From positions 1 to 64,000 of the forward strand of contig JBLRWC010000009.1 of assembly GCA_047921455.1 (NCBI GenBank): a stretch of 64,000 nt of DNA, given 5' to 3'. The notes under the pieces were generated by a model, which ran no database searches, was not told where the DNA came from, and saw nothing but the letters and a program-made list of their open reading frames with translations. This stretch comes from XN24 sp047921455 (lineage in GTDB: Bacteria; Pseudomonadota; Gammaproteobacteria; Steroidobacterales; XN24). The translations under genes and the position numbers were made by a program. Of the stretch, positions 16,986 to 27,496 are shown piece after piece (the stretch's first letter is position 1; each line of letters opens with the position of its first letter).

Positions 16986-17463
16986 CCGACTCGAAGCGAT
17001 TCAGGTCGCGGTTTTTCCGCACCTGGTCGGCGGCAAACACCTGCCCGCTCATGGCGATCCAGGCGCCGGCCGGAAAACCCTGCGCCGCTGCCACCGCCAT
17101 GCCGATATTGAACACGGCGTCGGACGCCTGGAAACGGGCCGGGCTGAGCGCCCCGGTCAGCACCATGGTCTTGCCCGGGATTCCCGCCAGGACGCGGGCC
17201 GTGTCCACCATCGTGTCCGTGCCGTGCGTAATGACGATGCGGCGTTCCTCTCGAGCTGCCACAGCGGCCCGAATGAGCTCGCGGTCGGCATCGTCCATTT
17301 CCAGGCTGTCCTTGCGCATCAGGGGGACGACCTCGAACTCAAACGTCACGCCGGCCTCGCGCAGGATTTTCCCGACCACGGTTTCGCCGACTTCGAAGCG
17401 GCTCATGGCGTCAAAGTAAACTTTATCAATGGTGCCGCCGACGGTAAGGAAAACGATGCGCAT
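16969..17463 (-). CDS. Stand-alone asparaginase N-terminal-domain protein
   Basis: The 164-residue protein corresponds to only the N-terminal half of a type I/II asparaginase. It starts MRIVFLTVGGTIDK (first Thr of the catalytic set), includes VITHGTDTMVDTA (the Thr-Asp pair) and VRKNRDLNRF (matching the region of the catalytic Lys). It then ends where the C-terminal domain would begin. No frameshifted remainder is visible downstream, where the LolA-like gene lies on the other strand. Small single-domain proteins of this type occur in other proteobacteria, so it is probably a real family, not a broken gene. Activity on asparagine is unproven. Confidence 0.78.
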   Translation of the reverse strand: MRIVFLTVGGTIDKVYFDAMSRFEVGETVVGKILREAGVTFEFEVVPLMRKDSLEMDDADRELIRAAVAAREERRIVITHGTDTMVDTARVLAGIPGKTMVLTGALSPARFQASDAVFNIGMAVAAAQGFPAGAWIAMSGQVFAADQVRKNRDLNRFESVKTGG

Positions 17464-17565
17464 CCGCACTCCCGGTAATTGATGACTGTCCAAAACGGCC
17501 TGAATATAGCGCTCAGGTGAAAACCGAAGCTGGCGTGAACAGGCCGCTGAAGATAACATGAAGGC

Positions 17566-18957
17566 ATGAAAACATTGCGTGCCACGCTGCTGGCCATGGC
17601 TTGCCTGTTGGGCTTGGCGGCGCTCAGCCTGGCCGACCTGGAAGGGACTCGCAACGACGGCGCGGGCCGCGCGCTACTGCTTGAACTCGACGGCGCCATC
17701 GGGCCGGCGACCAGCGATTACATCGTGCGCGGCATACAAAAAGCGGCCGATGAACAGGCCCGCCTGGTGGTCATCCGCATGGATACGCCCGGCGGCCTCG
17801 ATACCGCAATGCGCGACATCATCAAGGCCATTCTCGGCTCGCCGGTCCCGGTAGTCACCTGGGTCGCGCCCAGCGGCTCGCGCGCAGCCAGCGCTGGTAC
17901 CTATATCCTCTATGCCAGCCACGTCGCAGCCATGGCGCCGGCGACCAACCTCGGTGCGGCGACCCCGGTACCGGTTGGCGGCGGCCCACCGCAAGCCCCC
18001 GAGGAAGAGGAGCCGGCGAACGAGGACGCCGACAGCGAAGACGCGCAGCCTGCACCGATGCGTGGCGGTCCAGAAGCAAAGGCGATCGAGGATGCGGTTG
18101 CCTATATTCGCAGCCTCGCGGAACGGCGCGGTCGCAATGCCGACTGGGCCGAGCGGGCGGTGCGTGAATCGGCCAGCCTGACAGCGGAGCGCGCGGTCGA
18201 GCAGAACGTCATCGACCTGGTCGCAGCGGACCTGGGCGACTTGTTGCGGCAAGTCGACGGTCTCACCGTATCCACGGAATTGGGCGACGTCGTCATCCAC
18301 AGCGAAGGCCTGGCCGTGGAGCGCGTGGAACCGGACTGGCGCACGGAATTATTGTCGGTCCTGACAAATCCGACCGTGGCGTACATGTTGCTGCTGGCCG
18401 GCATCTACGGCCTGATTTTCGAAGGTTACAACCCGGGCGCCATTCTGCCCGGCGTGGTGGGCGCCATCTGCATCCTGCTGGCGCTGTACGCCTTCCAGAT
18501 CTTGCCAGTGAACTATGCCGGCCTGGCGCTGATCGTGCTGGGAATCCTGTTGATGATAGGCGAGGTATTCGTACCCAGCTTCGGTGCGCTCGGCCTCGGC
18601 GGCATCGTCGCATTCGTGGTCGGCTCAATCATCCTGATGGACACGGAAGTGCCCGGCTTCGGGATACCGGCGGCGCTGATCGGCTCGGTGGCCGCGGTCG
18701 GCGGCAGCGCCGTGATGGCCATTATCTGGTTTGCCGTACGTGCTCGGCAGCAGCCTGTCGTCAGCGGCCGTGACGACATGATCGGCGCCCCTGCGACGGC
18801 AACCAGCGATTTCGAGGGACGCGGCCTGGTGCGCGCGCACGGTGAATTGTGGAACGCGGAATCCAGCGTCCCCGTCACCGCGGGGCAGAAACTGCGCGTC
18901 ACTGATATGCACGGGCTCGTCCTGACGGTCGAACCCTCTGACTCCAAGGAGAACTGA
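17566..18957 (+). CDS. NfeD-family membrane serine protease
   Basis: The 463-residue protein is a full-length NfeD. After a signal peptide (about 1-24) comes a ClpP-class/SppA-like protease domain with MDTPGGLDTAMRD, SGSRAASAGTYILYASH (probable nucleophile Ser109) and a probable catalytic Lys in the segment preceding AIEDAVAYIRSLAERRG. A disordered acidic Pro/Glu linker (about 145-165) interrupts the domain. Several membrane helices (about 265-390) and a C-terminal OB-fold NfeD domain follow. Such proteases cleave the C-terminus of slipins; the slipin gene follows after one base. The pair probably acts in membrane quality control. Confidence 0.92.
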   Translation: MKTLRATLLAMACLLGLAALSLADLEGTRNDGAGRALLLELDGAIGPATSDYIVRGIQKAADEQARLVVIRMDTPGGLDTAMRDIIKAILGSPVPVVTWVAPSGSRAASAGTYILYASHVAAMAPATNLGAATPVPVGGGPPQAPEEEEPANEDADSEDAQPAPMRGGPEAKAIEDAVAYIRSLAERRGRNADWAERAVRESASLTAERAVEQNVIDLVAADLGDLLRQVDGLTVSTELGDVVIHSEGLAVERVEPDWRTELLSVLTNPTVAYMLLLAGIYGLIFEGYNPGAILPGVVGAICILLALYAFQILPVNYAGLALIVLGILLMIGEVFVPSFGALGLGGIVAFVVGSIILMDTEVPGFGIPAALIGSVAAVGGSAVMAIIWFAVRARQQPVVSGRDDMIGAPATATSDFEGRGLVRAHGELWNAESSVPVTAGQKLRVTDMHGLVLTVEPSDSKEN

Positions 18958-18958
18958 C

Positions 18959-19765
18959 ATGGTTGGTTATTTCGGCACACTGCTGCTCGGCGGTGTCCTG
19001 CTCATACTGCTTAGCGCTATCAAGATTCTCAAGGAATATGAGCGCGGCGTCATTTTCCAGCTGGGGCGTTTTTACAAGGTCAAGGGCCCGGGCCTGATCA
19101 TCGTGATTCCGGTCATCCAGCAAATTGTCAAAACCGATTTGCGCATCGTCGTGATGGACGTGCCGTCCCAGGACGTGATTTCCCAGGACAACGTCTCGGT
19201 CAAGGTCAACGCGGTGGTGTACTTTCGCATCGTGGATCCCGAGCGTGCCATCATCCAGGTCGAGAACGTCTACGAAGCAACCAGCCAGCTGGCGCAGACG
19301 ACCCTGCGCTCGGTCCTGGGTAAACATGAACTGGACGAAATGCTCGCGGAGCGCGACAAGCTCAATACCGATATCCAGGCCATTCTTGACGAGCACACCG
19401 ACAACTGGGGCATCAAGGTCACCAATGTCGAAATCAAGCATGTCGATATCGACGAGAGCATGATCCGCGCCATCGCGCAGCAGGCCGAAGCCGAACGCTC
19501 GCGGCGCGCCAAGGTTATCCATGCCGAGGGTGAAATGCAGGCATCCGCGCGTCTCGTCGAGGCCGCCCAGCACCTGGCGCAGCAGCCGCAAGCCATGCAG
19601 CTGCGCTACCTGCAGACCTTGAGTCATATCGCCAACGAAAAGACCAACACCATCGTCTTCCCGCTGCCGCTCGACCTGATCGGCCCGTTGCTGGAACGTT
19701 TCCCGGCGGGCATCCTGCCCAAGGCCGATCCGGATAAAGACCAGGACAAGCCCAAAGACGACTGA
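18959..19765 (+). CDS. Slipin / stomatin-like SPFH (band 7) protein
   Basis: This 268-residue prokaryotic stomatin has one N-terminal membrane anchor (about 4-21) followed by the SPFH domain (EYERGVIFQLGRF, GPGLIIVIPVIQQI, DVISQDNVSVKVNAVVYFRI). A charged coiled-coil segment (IRAIAQQAEAERSRRAKVIHAEGE) comes next, and the C-terminal hydrophobic strip NTIVFPLPLDLI is the usual cleavage site for NfeD proteases. It should oligomerise into rings at the inner membrane. AAGGAG precedes the ATG, one base after nfeD, and the two genes are certainly cotranscribed. The tail KADPDKDQDKPKDD is acidic/basic and probably unstructured. Confidence 0.94.
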   Translation: MVGYFGTLLLGGVLLILLSAIKILKEYERGVIFQLGRFYKVKGPGLIIVIPVIQQIVKTDLRIVVMDVPSQDVISQDNVSVKVNAVVYFRIVDPERAIIQVENVYEATSQLAQTTLRSVLGKHELDEMLAERDKLNTDIQAILDEHTDNWGIKVTNVEIKHVDIDESMIRAIAQQAEAERSRRAKVIHAEGEMQASARLVEAAQHLAQQPQAMQLRYLQTLSHIANEKTNTIVFPLPLDLIGPLLERFPAGILPKADPDKDQDKPKDD

Positions 19766-19829
19766 GCCAGCCCTGTTGGCCGGACAGCCGCTGAATTCCG
19801 GCCAGGCCCAGGCCAGCTTCCGGCCGGGG

Positions 19830-20765
19830 TCAGGCTGGGTCAAGCCAGGCCACTGACAGGGTGCCCGGCCCGAGCCGGGCGCCCATCGTGGCGCTCATCA
19901 CCGAGACATGCAGCTCGATGCCAGCCGATGCCGCGCTCGCCTCCAGCTCCCGGTAGGCGGGCATTTCTCGTATCACGCGCGGGTCTCCACCGAAACTCAA
20001 CACCAGTGCGGGCGCGCCCGGCGCCCGTCGCACAGCGCGCTCGGCGCGCGCCAGTGCCGCCGCGCAAGCCGCCTGGAATCCTCGCGGCCGGGCAATAACC
20101 TGCTGCCGCCCGCCGACGATCTCGATGACCGGCCTGAGGCCGGCGACCAGGCCCAATGCATAGGCGCCGCGCGGCAGGCCGGAATTTCTGCCGTCGAGTC
20201 CCCGGTGACGCAAATACCAGGGATCGCCGGGCACCAGCATGCAGCTGGTACGCGCGGCCTCGTCCCGCAATTGCCGGCGCAGGGCCTCAAACGCAAGGCG
20301 CCGCTCATCAAGCAGCTGCAACGCGCGGCACACCAGTACGGCTTCTCCTGCACACAGTGAACCCGTATCCAGAACGCGCAGCGAAAAGCCGCCGGTATGG
20401 CTTTGCTCCGCGCGACGCTCCCGATAACTCTGCAGAATGCCGTAGGACGCCTCCGTGGCCCGCGCGAACATGTCCGTGTAGGCCGCGCCAGCGGTGATGA
20501 CCAGCACACGGTCATAGTCGACTACCAGCTCCTGCAGAAAAATTTCGCGTATCTCGGCCGCGCTGCACGCGCTCGATTGCGCCTCGATCGAACGATCGGC
20601 GATGTAGCGCCGGTACAGCATCATGGTCTGGGCCGGGTCGCGTTCGTCCAGCCAGCTTTTGCCGTCACACTGCAGCATCGACGGCAGGATGCGGATGCCG
20701 TGCGCCTCGAGATACGCGTCCGGCAGATCGCAGCCAGCGTCCACGACCAGGCCGATCTTCAACAT
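19830..20765 (-). CDS. DegV family fatty-acid-binding protein
   Basis: The 311-residue protein matches the DegV family. It has the N-terminal MLKIGLVVDAGCDLPDAYLEAHGIRILP, the central VLVITAGAAYTDMFARA and RVLDTGSLCAGEAVLVCRAL, and the C-terminal ALGLVAGLRPVIEI followed by MSATMGARLGPGTLSVAWL. DegV proteins bind a fatty acid between two domains; in some bacteria they deliver fatty acids to a kinase. No kinase gene is adjacent here. Start ATG 20765 gives the canonical N-terminus; an upstream in-frame start at 20921 lies inside hrpA. It is last in the fumC-hrpA run, 52 bases after hrpA. Confidence 0.85.
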   Translation of the reverse strand: MLKIGLVVDAGCDLPDAYLEAHGIRILPSMLQCDGKSWLDERDPAQTMMLYRRYIADRSIEAQSSACSAAEIREIFLQELVVDYDRVLVITAGAAYTDMFARATEASYGILQSYRERRAEQSHTGGFSLRVLDTGSLCAGEAVLVCRALQLLDERRLAFEALRRQLRDEAARTSCMLVPGDPWYLRHRGLDGRNSGLPRGAYALGLVAGLRPVIEIVGGRQQVIARPRGFQAACAAALARAERAVRRAPGAPALVLSFGGDPRVIREMPAYRELEASAASAGIELHVSVMSATMGARLGPGTLSVAWLDPA

Positions 20766-20817
20766 GAGGGCAAAATATCTGGCATAAAAGGATTGTCCCT
20801 GCGCCGAGTGCCAAGCG

Positions 20818-23800
20818 TCAATTTGCCGCGCGCAGGCCCGCCTGCAGTTCACGGACGCGCTGCCATTGTTTCTCGAGCCTGGCAGGAGAAACTTTCTCGG
20901 CCACGCCGAGTTGCTGCGCAAACAGCTGGACCCGGTATTCCTCGATCATCCAGCGATAGCCGCGAAATGCTTCTGCGGCTGCAAGAGAAGCCCACTCCGT
21001 GGTAACGCCGTCGCTCAAGCGTTGCCGGTGCGGCGCCAGTTCCAGCACCTGGCGTGCTTCCCCTTTCCCCAGCGCAAGGCGCTCGATGCGCTGTGTTACG
21101 GCGCGCAAGTAACGCGGGATCGACAGCAAGCGCTCTGGCGCCGTGACGCGCAAAAACCCCGGATAAACCAGCCCGGCAAGCTGGTTTTCGATATCCGGCG
21201 CCGCGTCGCGGGCGCCCGGCCCGGTCAGCCCACGCGCAAGGCGCGCGGTGCATTCATCCCGCAACTCGAGTAGCTCCTCGATCCGTTCGAGGAACCGTTC
21301 GGCCTCCGGCACGAGCGACCCCCGACCCGTCTCCAGCCTGGCCCGGAAAGCTGGTTCGTCGTGGGGCACGGCGACCCCCGGCGGCAGGAAAACGAGCGCA
21401 AACGCGGCCGCCACGGCATCCTCCGCCAGATCCTTGCCCTGCGCGAGTTCACGGCCGCGCAATACCAGCACGCGTCGGGCCCGCGCATGCCTGAGCAGCG
21501 CACGGTGCTGTTGCGGCATAGCCAGCATGAACAGCCGCAGTACCCCGAGGCGGTGCGCGCCCGCCGCTGCGTCCGGCAGCGGAAACAACCGACAGGACAC
21601 GGAACCGCCGTCATCATGAATTGCCGGGAAAAGGCTCTGACGCGTTCGCCCCTGTTGCAACTCCACTTTTTCCGGCACGGCCCCGAACTCCCAGCCGCGG
21701 AAGCCTTCTCCGGACCAGGACGAAGACCCGCTCGGCCTCACGGGGCCCCGGCCCGGCGCGTGGGTGCGCTTCAGCTCAACCAGGTTGCGCGACGCGGCCA
21801 ACACCCGGCCATCCTTGTCGTGCACTTCCACCCGGAAGTGCAGCCATGGTTCGAGCTGCAATTCCGCCCAGGCCTCCGGCGCCACGTCGAGTCCCACCGT
21901 GCGATGCAAGGTCTCAGCCAGCGCAGCGCGCAAGCGGCCCTGCCCGGCCTGCATCAACCCGAGGCAGGCCCGCGCATGATCCGGCACCGGCACAATGCGG
22001 CGCCTCGCCGCCTTGGGCAACGCGCGCAGCATGGCGATTATTTTTTCTTCCAGCCAGCCGGGCACGAGCCAGTCAAGCCGATCCTCGTCGAGCAGCGGCA
22101 GAAGGTGTTGCGGCACCTCGACCGTCACGCCGTCGTCCTCGGCCGCTGGATCGAAGTGATAACGCAACGGCAACTGGTTGCCGCCGACCTCCAGCACATC
22201 CGGGAAATCCGCCGGCGCGGGCAGCGCGGCGCCGGTCAAGAGATCGTCCATGGACAACAACAACCGGCCCGGATCGCTTTTTTCGGCCTGTTTGCGCCAG
22301 CGCTCAAAAGCCGCGGTCGAGCAAATCTCCACGGGTACCCGCGCCGCGTAGAACGCCGCGATGGCGTCCTCCCCGGCCAGCAATTCGCGGCGGCGCAGCT
22401 TGGCCTCCAACAACTGGACGTCCTGGACGAGCGCCCGGTTCGCCGCCAGGAAACGCCCCCGCGTGTGTAATGCACCCTGGACGAGGGCATCCCGCAGAAA
22501 TACGCGGCGTGCGCCCGCGGGGTCGACCCGGGAAAAATCCACGCGGCGATTGGCCGCGAGCACTAGCCCGTACAGGGAGGCCTGCTCGCGGGCCGCCACG
22601 AAACCGCGCTTCGCCTGCCAGTGCGGGTCGGACCAACTGCGGCGTACAAGGTGGGCGCCGGCCGATTCGATCCAGCCGGGCTCGACAGCCGCCGCCATGC
22701 GCCCCCACACCCGGCCCGTATCCAGCAGTGCGGCCACCACCACCCAGCGCGGCGAACGACCGGCCAGGGTCGAATCCGGGAACAGGCGAAAACGCAGGTC
22801 GCGCGGGCCCCGAAATTCTCCCTTTTCATCCAGTTTGCCGATGTGCGACAACATGCCGGCGAGAATCGCCCGATGCACCGCCGCGTAATCCGCCGGCGTT
22901 TCGTTCTGGCGCATGCGCATCTCGTGGACGATTTCGACCAATTGACGATGTACGTCCTGCCACTCCCGCATGCGCAGAAACGAAATGAAGTTATCCCGGC
23001 ACCAGCGCCGCTGGGCGCTCCCGGAATCGTGCTTGCGGCGTTCCTGCCAGGTGTCCCATAACTGCAGCAGCGACAGGAAATCCGAGCGCGGGTCGCGAAA
23101 GGCCGCATGCCGCTCGTCCGCAGTGCCCGCCGCATCCGCCGGACGCTCGCGCGGGTCGCGGATCGACAACCCGGCGGTGATCACGAGAATCTCGCGCAGG
23201 CAGGCGTCCTGGCCGGCCGCCACCAGCATCCGGGCCAATCTCGGGTCTACCGGAAAGCGCGCCAGCCGGCGACCGAGGCCGGTGACGCGCCGCTGCTCAT
23301 CGACCGCGCCGAGTTCACGCAGCAGGCGGTAACCGTCGTTGATGAAGCGCCGGTCGGGCGGGTCGAGGAAAGGAAACTCGGCGATATCACCCAGGCCGAG
23401 CGTCTCCATTTGCAGGATGACACTGGCGAGATTGGTGCGGCGAATTTCAGGATCCGTGTACTCCGGCCGCGCCTCGTAATCGGCTTCTTCATAGAGGCGG
23501 ATGCAAACACCCGCGGCTTCACGACCGCACCGGCCCCGCCGCTGCCAAGCGCTGGCCTGGGAAATGCTTTCCACCTGCAGGCGCTGGATCTTGGATCGAT
23601 AGCTGTACCGACTGATACGCGCCAGGCCGGAATCCACCACGTAGCGAATCCCCGGCACTGTCAGCGAGGTCTCCGCCACGTTGGTCGCCAGCACGATACG
23701 GCGACGTCCTTCCCGACGAAAGACGCGATCCTGCTCGCTGCTGGAGAGCCGCCCATAAAGCGGCAACACCTCGACGCCCGGCGGATGATGCTTGCGTAGC

Positions 23801-24558
23801 GCTTCCGTGGCCTCGCGAATTTCGCGCTCTCCCGGCATGAACACCAGGATGTCACCCGCACGCGGCATATCGGGGCCGGTCAACTCGTCGACCGCGGCCA
23901 GCACACCGTCCGCCAGTTGCGCATCCTCGGGATCGCCTGGCGGCCGGTAGCGCACCTCCACGGGATGCGTCGTGCCGCCGACCTCGATGACCGGCGCGCC
24001 GCCAAAGTGCTCGGCGAACCGGCGGGGCTCGATGGTTGCCGACGTGATGATGATCTTCAGGTCCGGGCGCTGCGGCAGCAGGCGCTTGAGGTAACCCAGC
24101 AGGAAATCGATATTCAGGCTGCGCTCATGCGCTTCGTCGATCAGCAGCACCTCGTAGCGCTGCAGCAAGGGATCACTGCGAATCTCTGCCAGCAGGATGC
24201 CGTCGGTCATGAGCTTGACGCGGCAGTCCGGTCCAGTGTGGTCATTGAAGCGGACCTTCCAGCCCACCAGCGCCTCGCCTGCCGGGCCGAGTTCGGTGGC
24301 GATGCGCGCAGCAACGGACCGTGCGGCGATCCGGCGCGGCTGGGTATGCCCGATCATGCCGCGTTCCCCGAGTCCCAGCCCGAGACAGATCTTCGGTAAT
24401 TGCGTGGTCTTGCCCGACCCGGTGGCACCGCAGACCACCACCACCTGGTGGGCCGCGATCGCGGCAGCAATGCGGTCGCGTTCCGCCGAAACCGGCAACT
24501 CCGGCGGAAATTCCAGGCGCGGCGCGGGCACGGGGCCGCGTGGTTCAGTGCCCGGCAT
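20818..24558 (-). CDS. hrpA: ATP-dependent RNA helicase HrpA (DEAH-box)
   Basis: The 1246-residue protein matches full-length HrpA (about 1300 residues in Escherichia coli). Walker A is GATGSGKTT near residue 44-52, DEAH at 141-144, then SATIEPRRFAEHF, the helicase C-domain motif LATNVAETSLTVPGIRYVVDSG, and QRRGRCGREAAGVCIRLY. HA2 and OB regions and the long C-terminal DUF3418 domain complete it. HrpA rescues stalled ribosomes and helps mRNA processing. ATG 24558 lies 14 bases inside mazG, implying coupling; the in-frame start at 24597 would overlap further and lacks a ribosome-binding site. Confidence 0.95.
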   Translation of the reverse strand: MPGTEPRGPVPAPRLEFPPELPVSAERDRIAAAIAAHQVVVVCGATGSGKTTQLPKICLGLGLGERGMIGHTQPRRIAARSVAARIATELGPAGEALVGWKVRFNDHTGPDCRVKLMTDGILLAEIRSDPLLQRYEVLLIDEAHERSLNIDFLLGYLKRLLPQRPDLKIIITSATIEPRRFAEHFGGAPVIEVGGTTHPVEVRYRPPGDPEDAQLADGVLAAVDELTGPDMPRAGDILVFMPGEREIREATEALRKHHPPGVEVLPLYGRLSSSEQDRVFRREGRRRIVLATNVAETSLTVPGIRYVVDSGLARISRYSYRSKIQRLQVESISQASAWQRRGRCGREAAGVCIRLYEEADYEARPEYTDPEIRRTNLASVILQMETLGLGDIAEFPFLDPPDRRFINDGYRLLRELGAVDEQRRVTGLGRRLARFPVDPRLARMLVAAGQDACLREILVITAGLSIRDPRERPADAAGTADERHAAFRDPRSDFLSLLQLWDTWQERRKHDSGSAQRRWCRDNFISFLRMREWQDVHRQLVEIVHEMRMRQNETPADYAAVHRAILAGMLSHIGKLDEKGEFRGPRDLRFRLFPDSTLAGRSPRWVVVAALLDTGRVWGRMAAAVEPGWIESAGAHLVRRSWSDPHWQAKRGFVAAREQASLYGLVLAANRRVDFSRVDPAGARRVFLRDALVQGALHTRGRFLAANRALVQDVQLLEAKLRRRELLAGEDAIAAFYAARVPVEICSTAAFERWRKQAEKSDPGRLLLSMDDLLTGAALPAPADFPDVLEVGGNQLPLRYHFDPAAEDDGVTVEVPQHLLPLLDEDRLDWLVPGWLEEKIIAMLRALPKAARRRIVPVPDHARACLGLMQAGQGRLRAALAETLHRTVGLDVAPEAWAELQLEPWLHFRVEVHDKDGRVLAASRNLVELKRTHAPGRGPVRPSGSSSWSGEGFRGWEFGAVPEKVELQQGRTRQSLFPAIHDDGGSVSCRLFPLPDAAAGAHRLGVLRLFMLAMPQQHRALLRHARARRVLVLRGRELAQGKDLAEDAVAAAFALVFLPPGVAVPHDEPAFRARLETGRGSLVPEAERFLERIEELLELRDECTARLARGLTGPGARDAAPDIENQLAGLVYPGFLRVTAPERLLSIPRYLRAVTQRIERLALGKGEARQVLELAPHRQRLSDGVTTEWASLAAAEAFRGYRWMIEEYRVQLFAQQLGVAEKVSPARLEKQWQRVRELQAGLRAAN

Positions 24559-25333
24559 CGGTCTCCTTGACCTCGTTCCAGAGCCGCTCCAGTTCATCGG
24601 CGCCGGCCTCTTCGGGTGTTCGTCCGGCGGACGCCAAACGCGCCTCCACGGCCCGGAAGCGCCGCTCGAATTTCAGGCTGGCCCGCCGCAAGGCGCCCTC
24701 CGCGTCCACATCGAGGTGGCGCGCCAGGTTCGCCAGCGTGAACAGCACATCGCCCAGTTCTTCGTCCACCGCCTCGGGCACACGGTCGCGATCGGCAATG
24801 GCCGCAGCCAGTTCCCGAGTCTCCTCCTCGAGCTTGGCGCGCACGCCGTCACTGTCGGGCCAGTCGAAACCAACCCGGGATGCCCGCCGGCCGAGTTTCT
24901 GGGCGCGCGCCAGGGCGGGCAGGCCGACCGGCACACCGTCGAGCGCGCCTTCGGCACGCGCCGCACGCTCGCGGGCCTTGTGCGTTTCCCACGCCACCGT
25001 CTGTGCGGCGGCGTCGGCCACCGCCACCGTGCCGAACACGTGCGGATGCCGGCGCTGCATTTTCTCGGTCAGTTCGCGGGCCACGGTAGCAAAATCGAAG
25101 GCGCCCTGTTCTTCAGCCAGGCGCGCGTGAAACACCACCTGGAACAACAGGTCACCGAGTTCCTCGCGCAGGCCGGGCAGATCGCCCCGCTCGATCGCGT
25201 CGGCAACCTCGAACGCCTCCTCGATCGTGTAGGGCGCGATGGTTGCAAAAGTCTGGGCGACATCCCACGGGCAACCTTGCTCGGGGTCGCGCAGCCGCCG
25301 CATGACTTCCAGCAAGGCCTCGATCTCGTTCAT
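24545..25333 (-). CDS. mazG: Nucleoside triphosphate pyrophosphohydrolase MazG
   Basis: MazG hydrolyses all NTPs/dNTPs to monophosphates and pyrophosphate, clearing damaged nucleotides and lowering ppGpp effects. The 262-residue protein has two MazG domains. The first contains CPWDVAQTFATIAPYTIEEAFEVADAI and LREELGDLLFQVVFHARLAEE. The second contains LEEETRELAAAI and DEELGDVLFTLANLARHL, each with the paired EExxE and ExxD metal ligands. The ATG at 25333 overlaps the stop of the Nudix gene (ATGA). Length agrees with Escherichia coli MazG (263). Confidence 0.95.
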   Translation of the reverse strand: MNEIEALLEVMRRLRDPEQGCPWDVAQTFATIAPYTIEEAFEVADAIERGDLPGLREELGDLLFQVVFHARLAEEQGAFDFATVARELTEKMQRRHPHVFGTVAVADAAAQTVAWETHKARERAARAEGALDGVPVGLPALARAQKLGRRASRVGFDWPDSDGVRAKLEEETRELAAAIADRDRVPEAVDEELGDVLFTLANLARHLDVDAEGALRRASLKFERRFRAVEARLASAGRTPEEAGADELERLWNEVKETDAGH

Positions 25334-25946
25334 GTCGACTCCTCGCGCAGCATGTCGCGAAAATTGACCAGCATGGCGGCCGTCGCGCCCCAGATCCGGT
25401 GCCCGCCCCATGGCATTTCGTAATACGGCAGCCGCACACCAAGGAAGCGCTTGTAGCGCAGCTGCATGTTAGCGGGCGCGAGCAGTATTTCGAGCGGCAC
25501 CTCGAAGGCTTCGGCTACCTCTTTTGCATCCGGCGCCGGCTGGAACCGGGCATCGACAAAGCCGACCACGGGGGTTACCGAATAGCCGGTGATGGTGAGG
25601 TAGTTGGGGAGGTAACCCACCACCTCGACCAGGTCCGGCGCCAGGCCGACTTCCTCGGCGGACTCTCGCAACGCCGCCGCACGCGGCCCCGCGTCCAGCG
25701 CATCCAGGCGACCGCCGGGAAAGCTGACCTGGCCGGCATGATGCCGCAGTCCGGGCGCGCGCACGGTGAACAACATGGTGAACCCGCCAGGCCGCTCGAT
25801 GATCGGCAACAACACGGCCGCCGGCACCAGCTTGCGGGGCCGCAGTCGCTCGAGTGCCGCCGGCAGGTCGCCCGGCAAGCCAGGCACACGGTAGTTCTCC
25901 GGCGGCGCCGGCCGCGTGCCCGCCAGGCGCCGGGCAATGAGCGTTT

Positions 25947-25950
<4 letters not shown>
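25330..25950 (-). CDS. Nudix hydrolase, CoA pyrophosphatase type
   Basis: The 206-residue protein carries the Nudix box GGRLDALDAGPRAAALRES continuing into AEEVGL, matching GX5EX7REUXEEXGU. The CoA-pyrophosphatase extension upstream reads VRAPGLRHHAGQVSFPGG. Together these indicate a NudL/YeaB-like enzyme that splits CoA into 4'-phosphopantetheine and 3',5'-ADP. Both ends overlap neighbours by ATGA (fumC upstream, mazG downstream), so it lies inside one translationally coupled run of nucleotide-cleaning genes. Its physiological substrate is inferred from the motif. Confidence 0.88.
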
Positions 25951-27335
<1,385 letters not shown>

Positions 27336-27496
27336 GCGCCCTCTCCTGTTATGTGAAGCCACGTTAAGTTAAGCTTCCATGTTAATGAAATTTAATGCAT
27401 TGTCTTGCATCGATATCGCCGCCATCAAGGGCCCTTCTGGGCACTGATCGCATTGCGGTATGATGGCGCAATCCTAACATCTTCGGCATCTTAGCA

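Noticed and set aside
16359..17463. A frameshifted full-length asparaginase spanning both genes
   Set aside because: The LolA-like gene has its own signal peptide and strong ribosome-binding site on the opposite strand, and no asparaginase C-terminal motif is present in any frame nearby.
24559..24597. Earlier HrpA start at 24597
   Set aside because: It would extend the overlap with mazG and has no ribosome-binding site; ATG 24558 gives a normal length.
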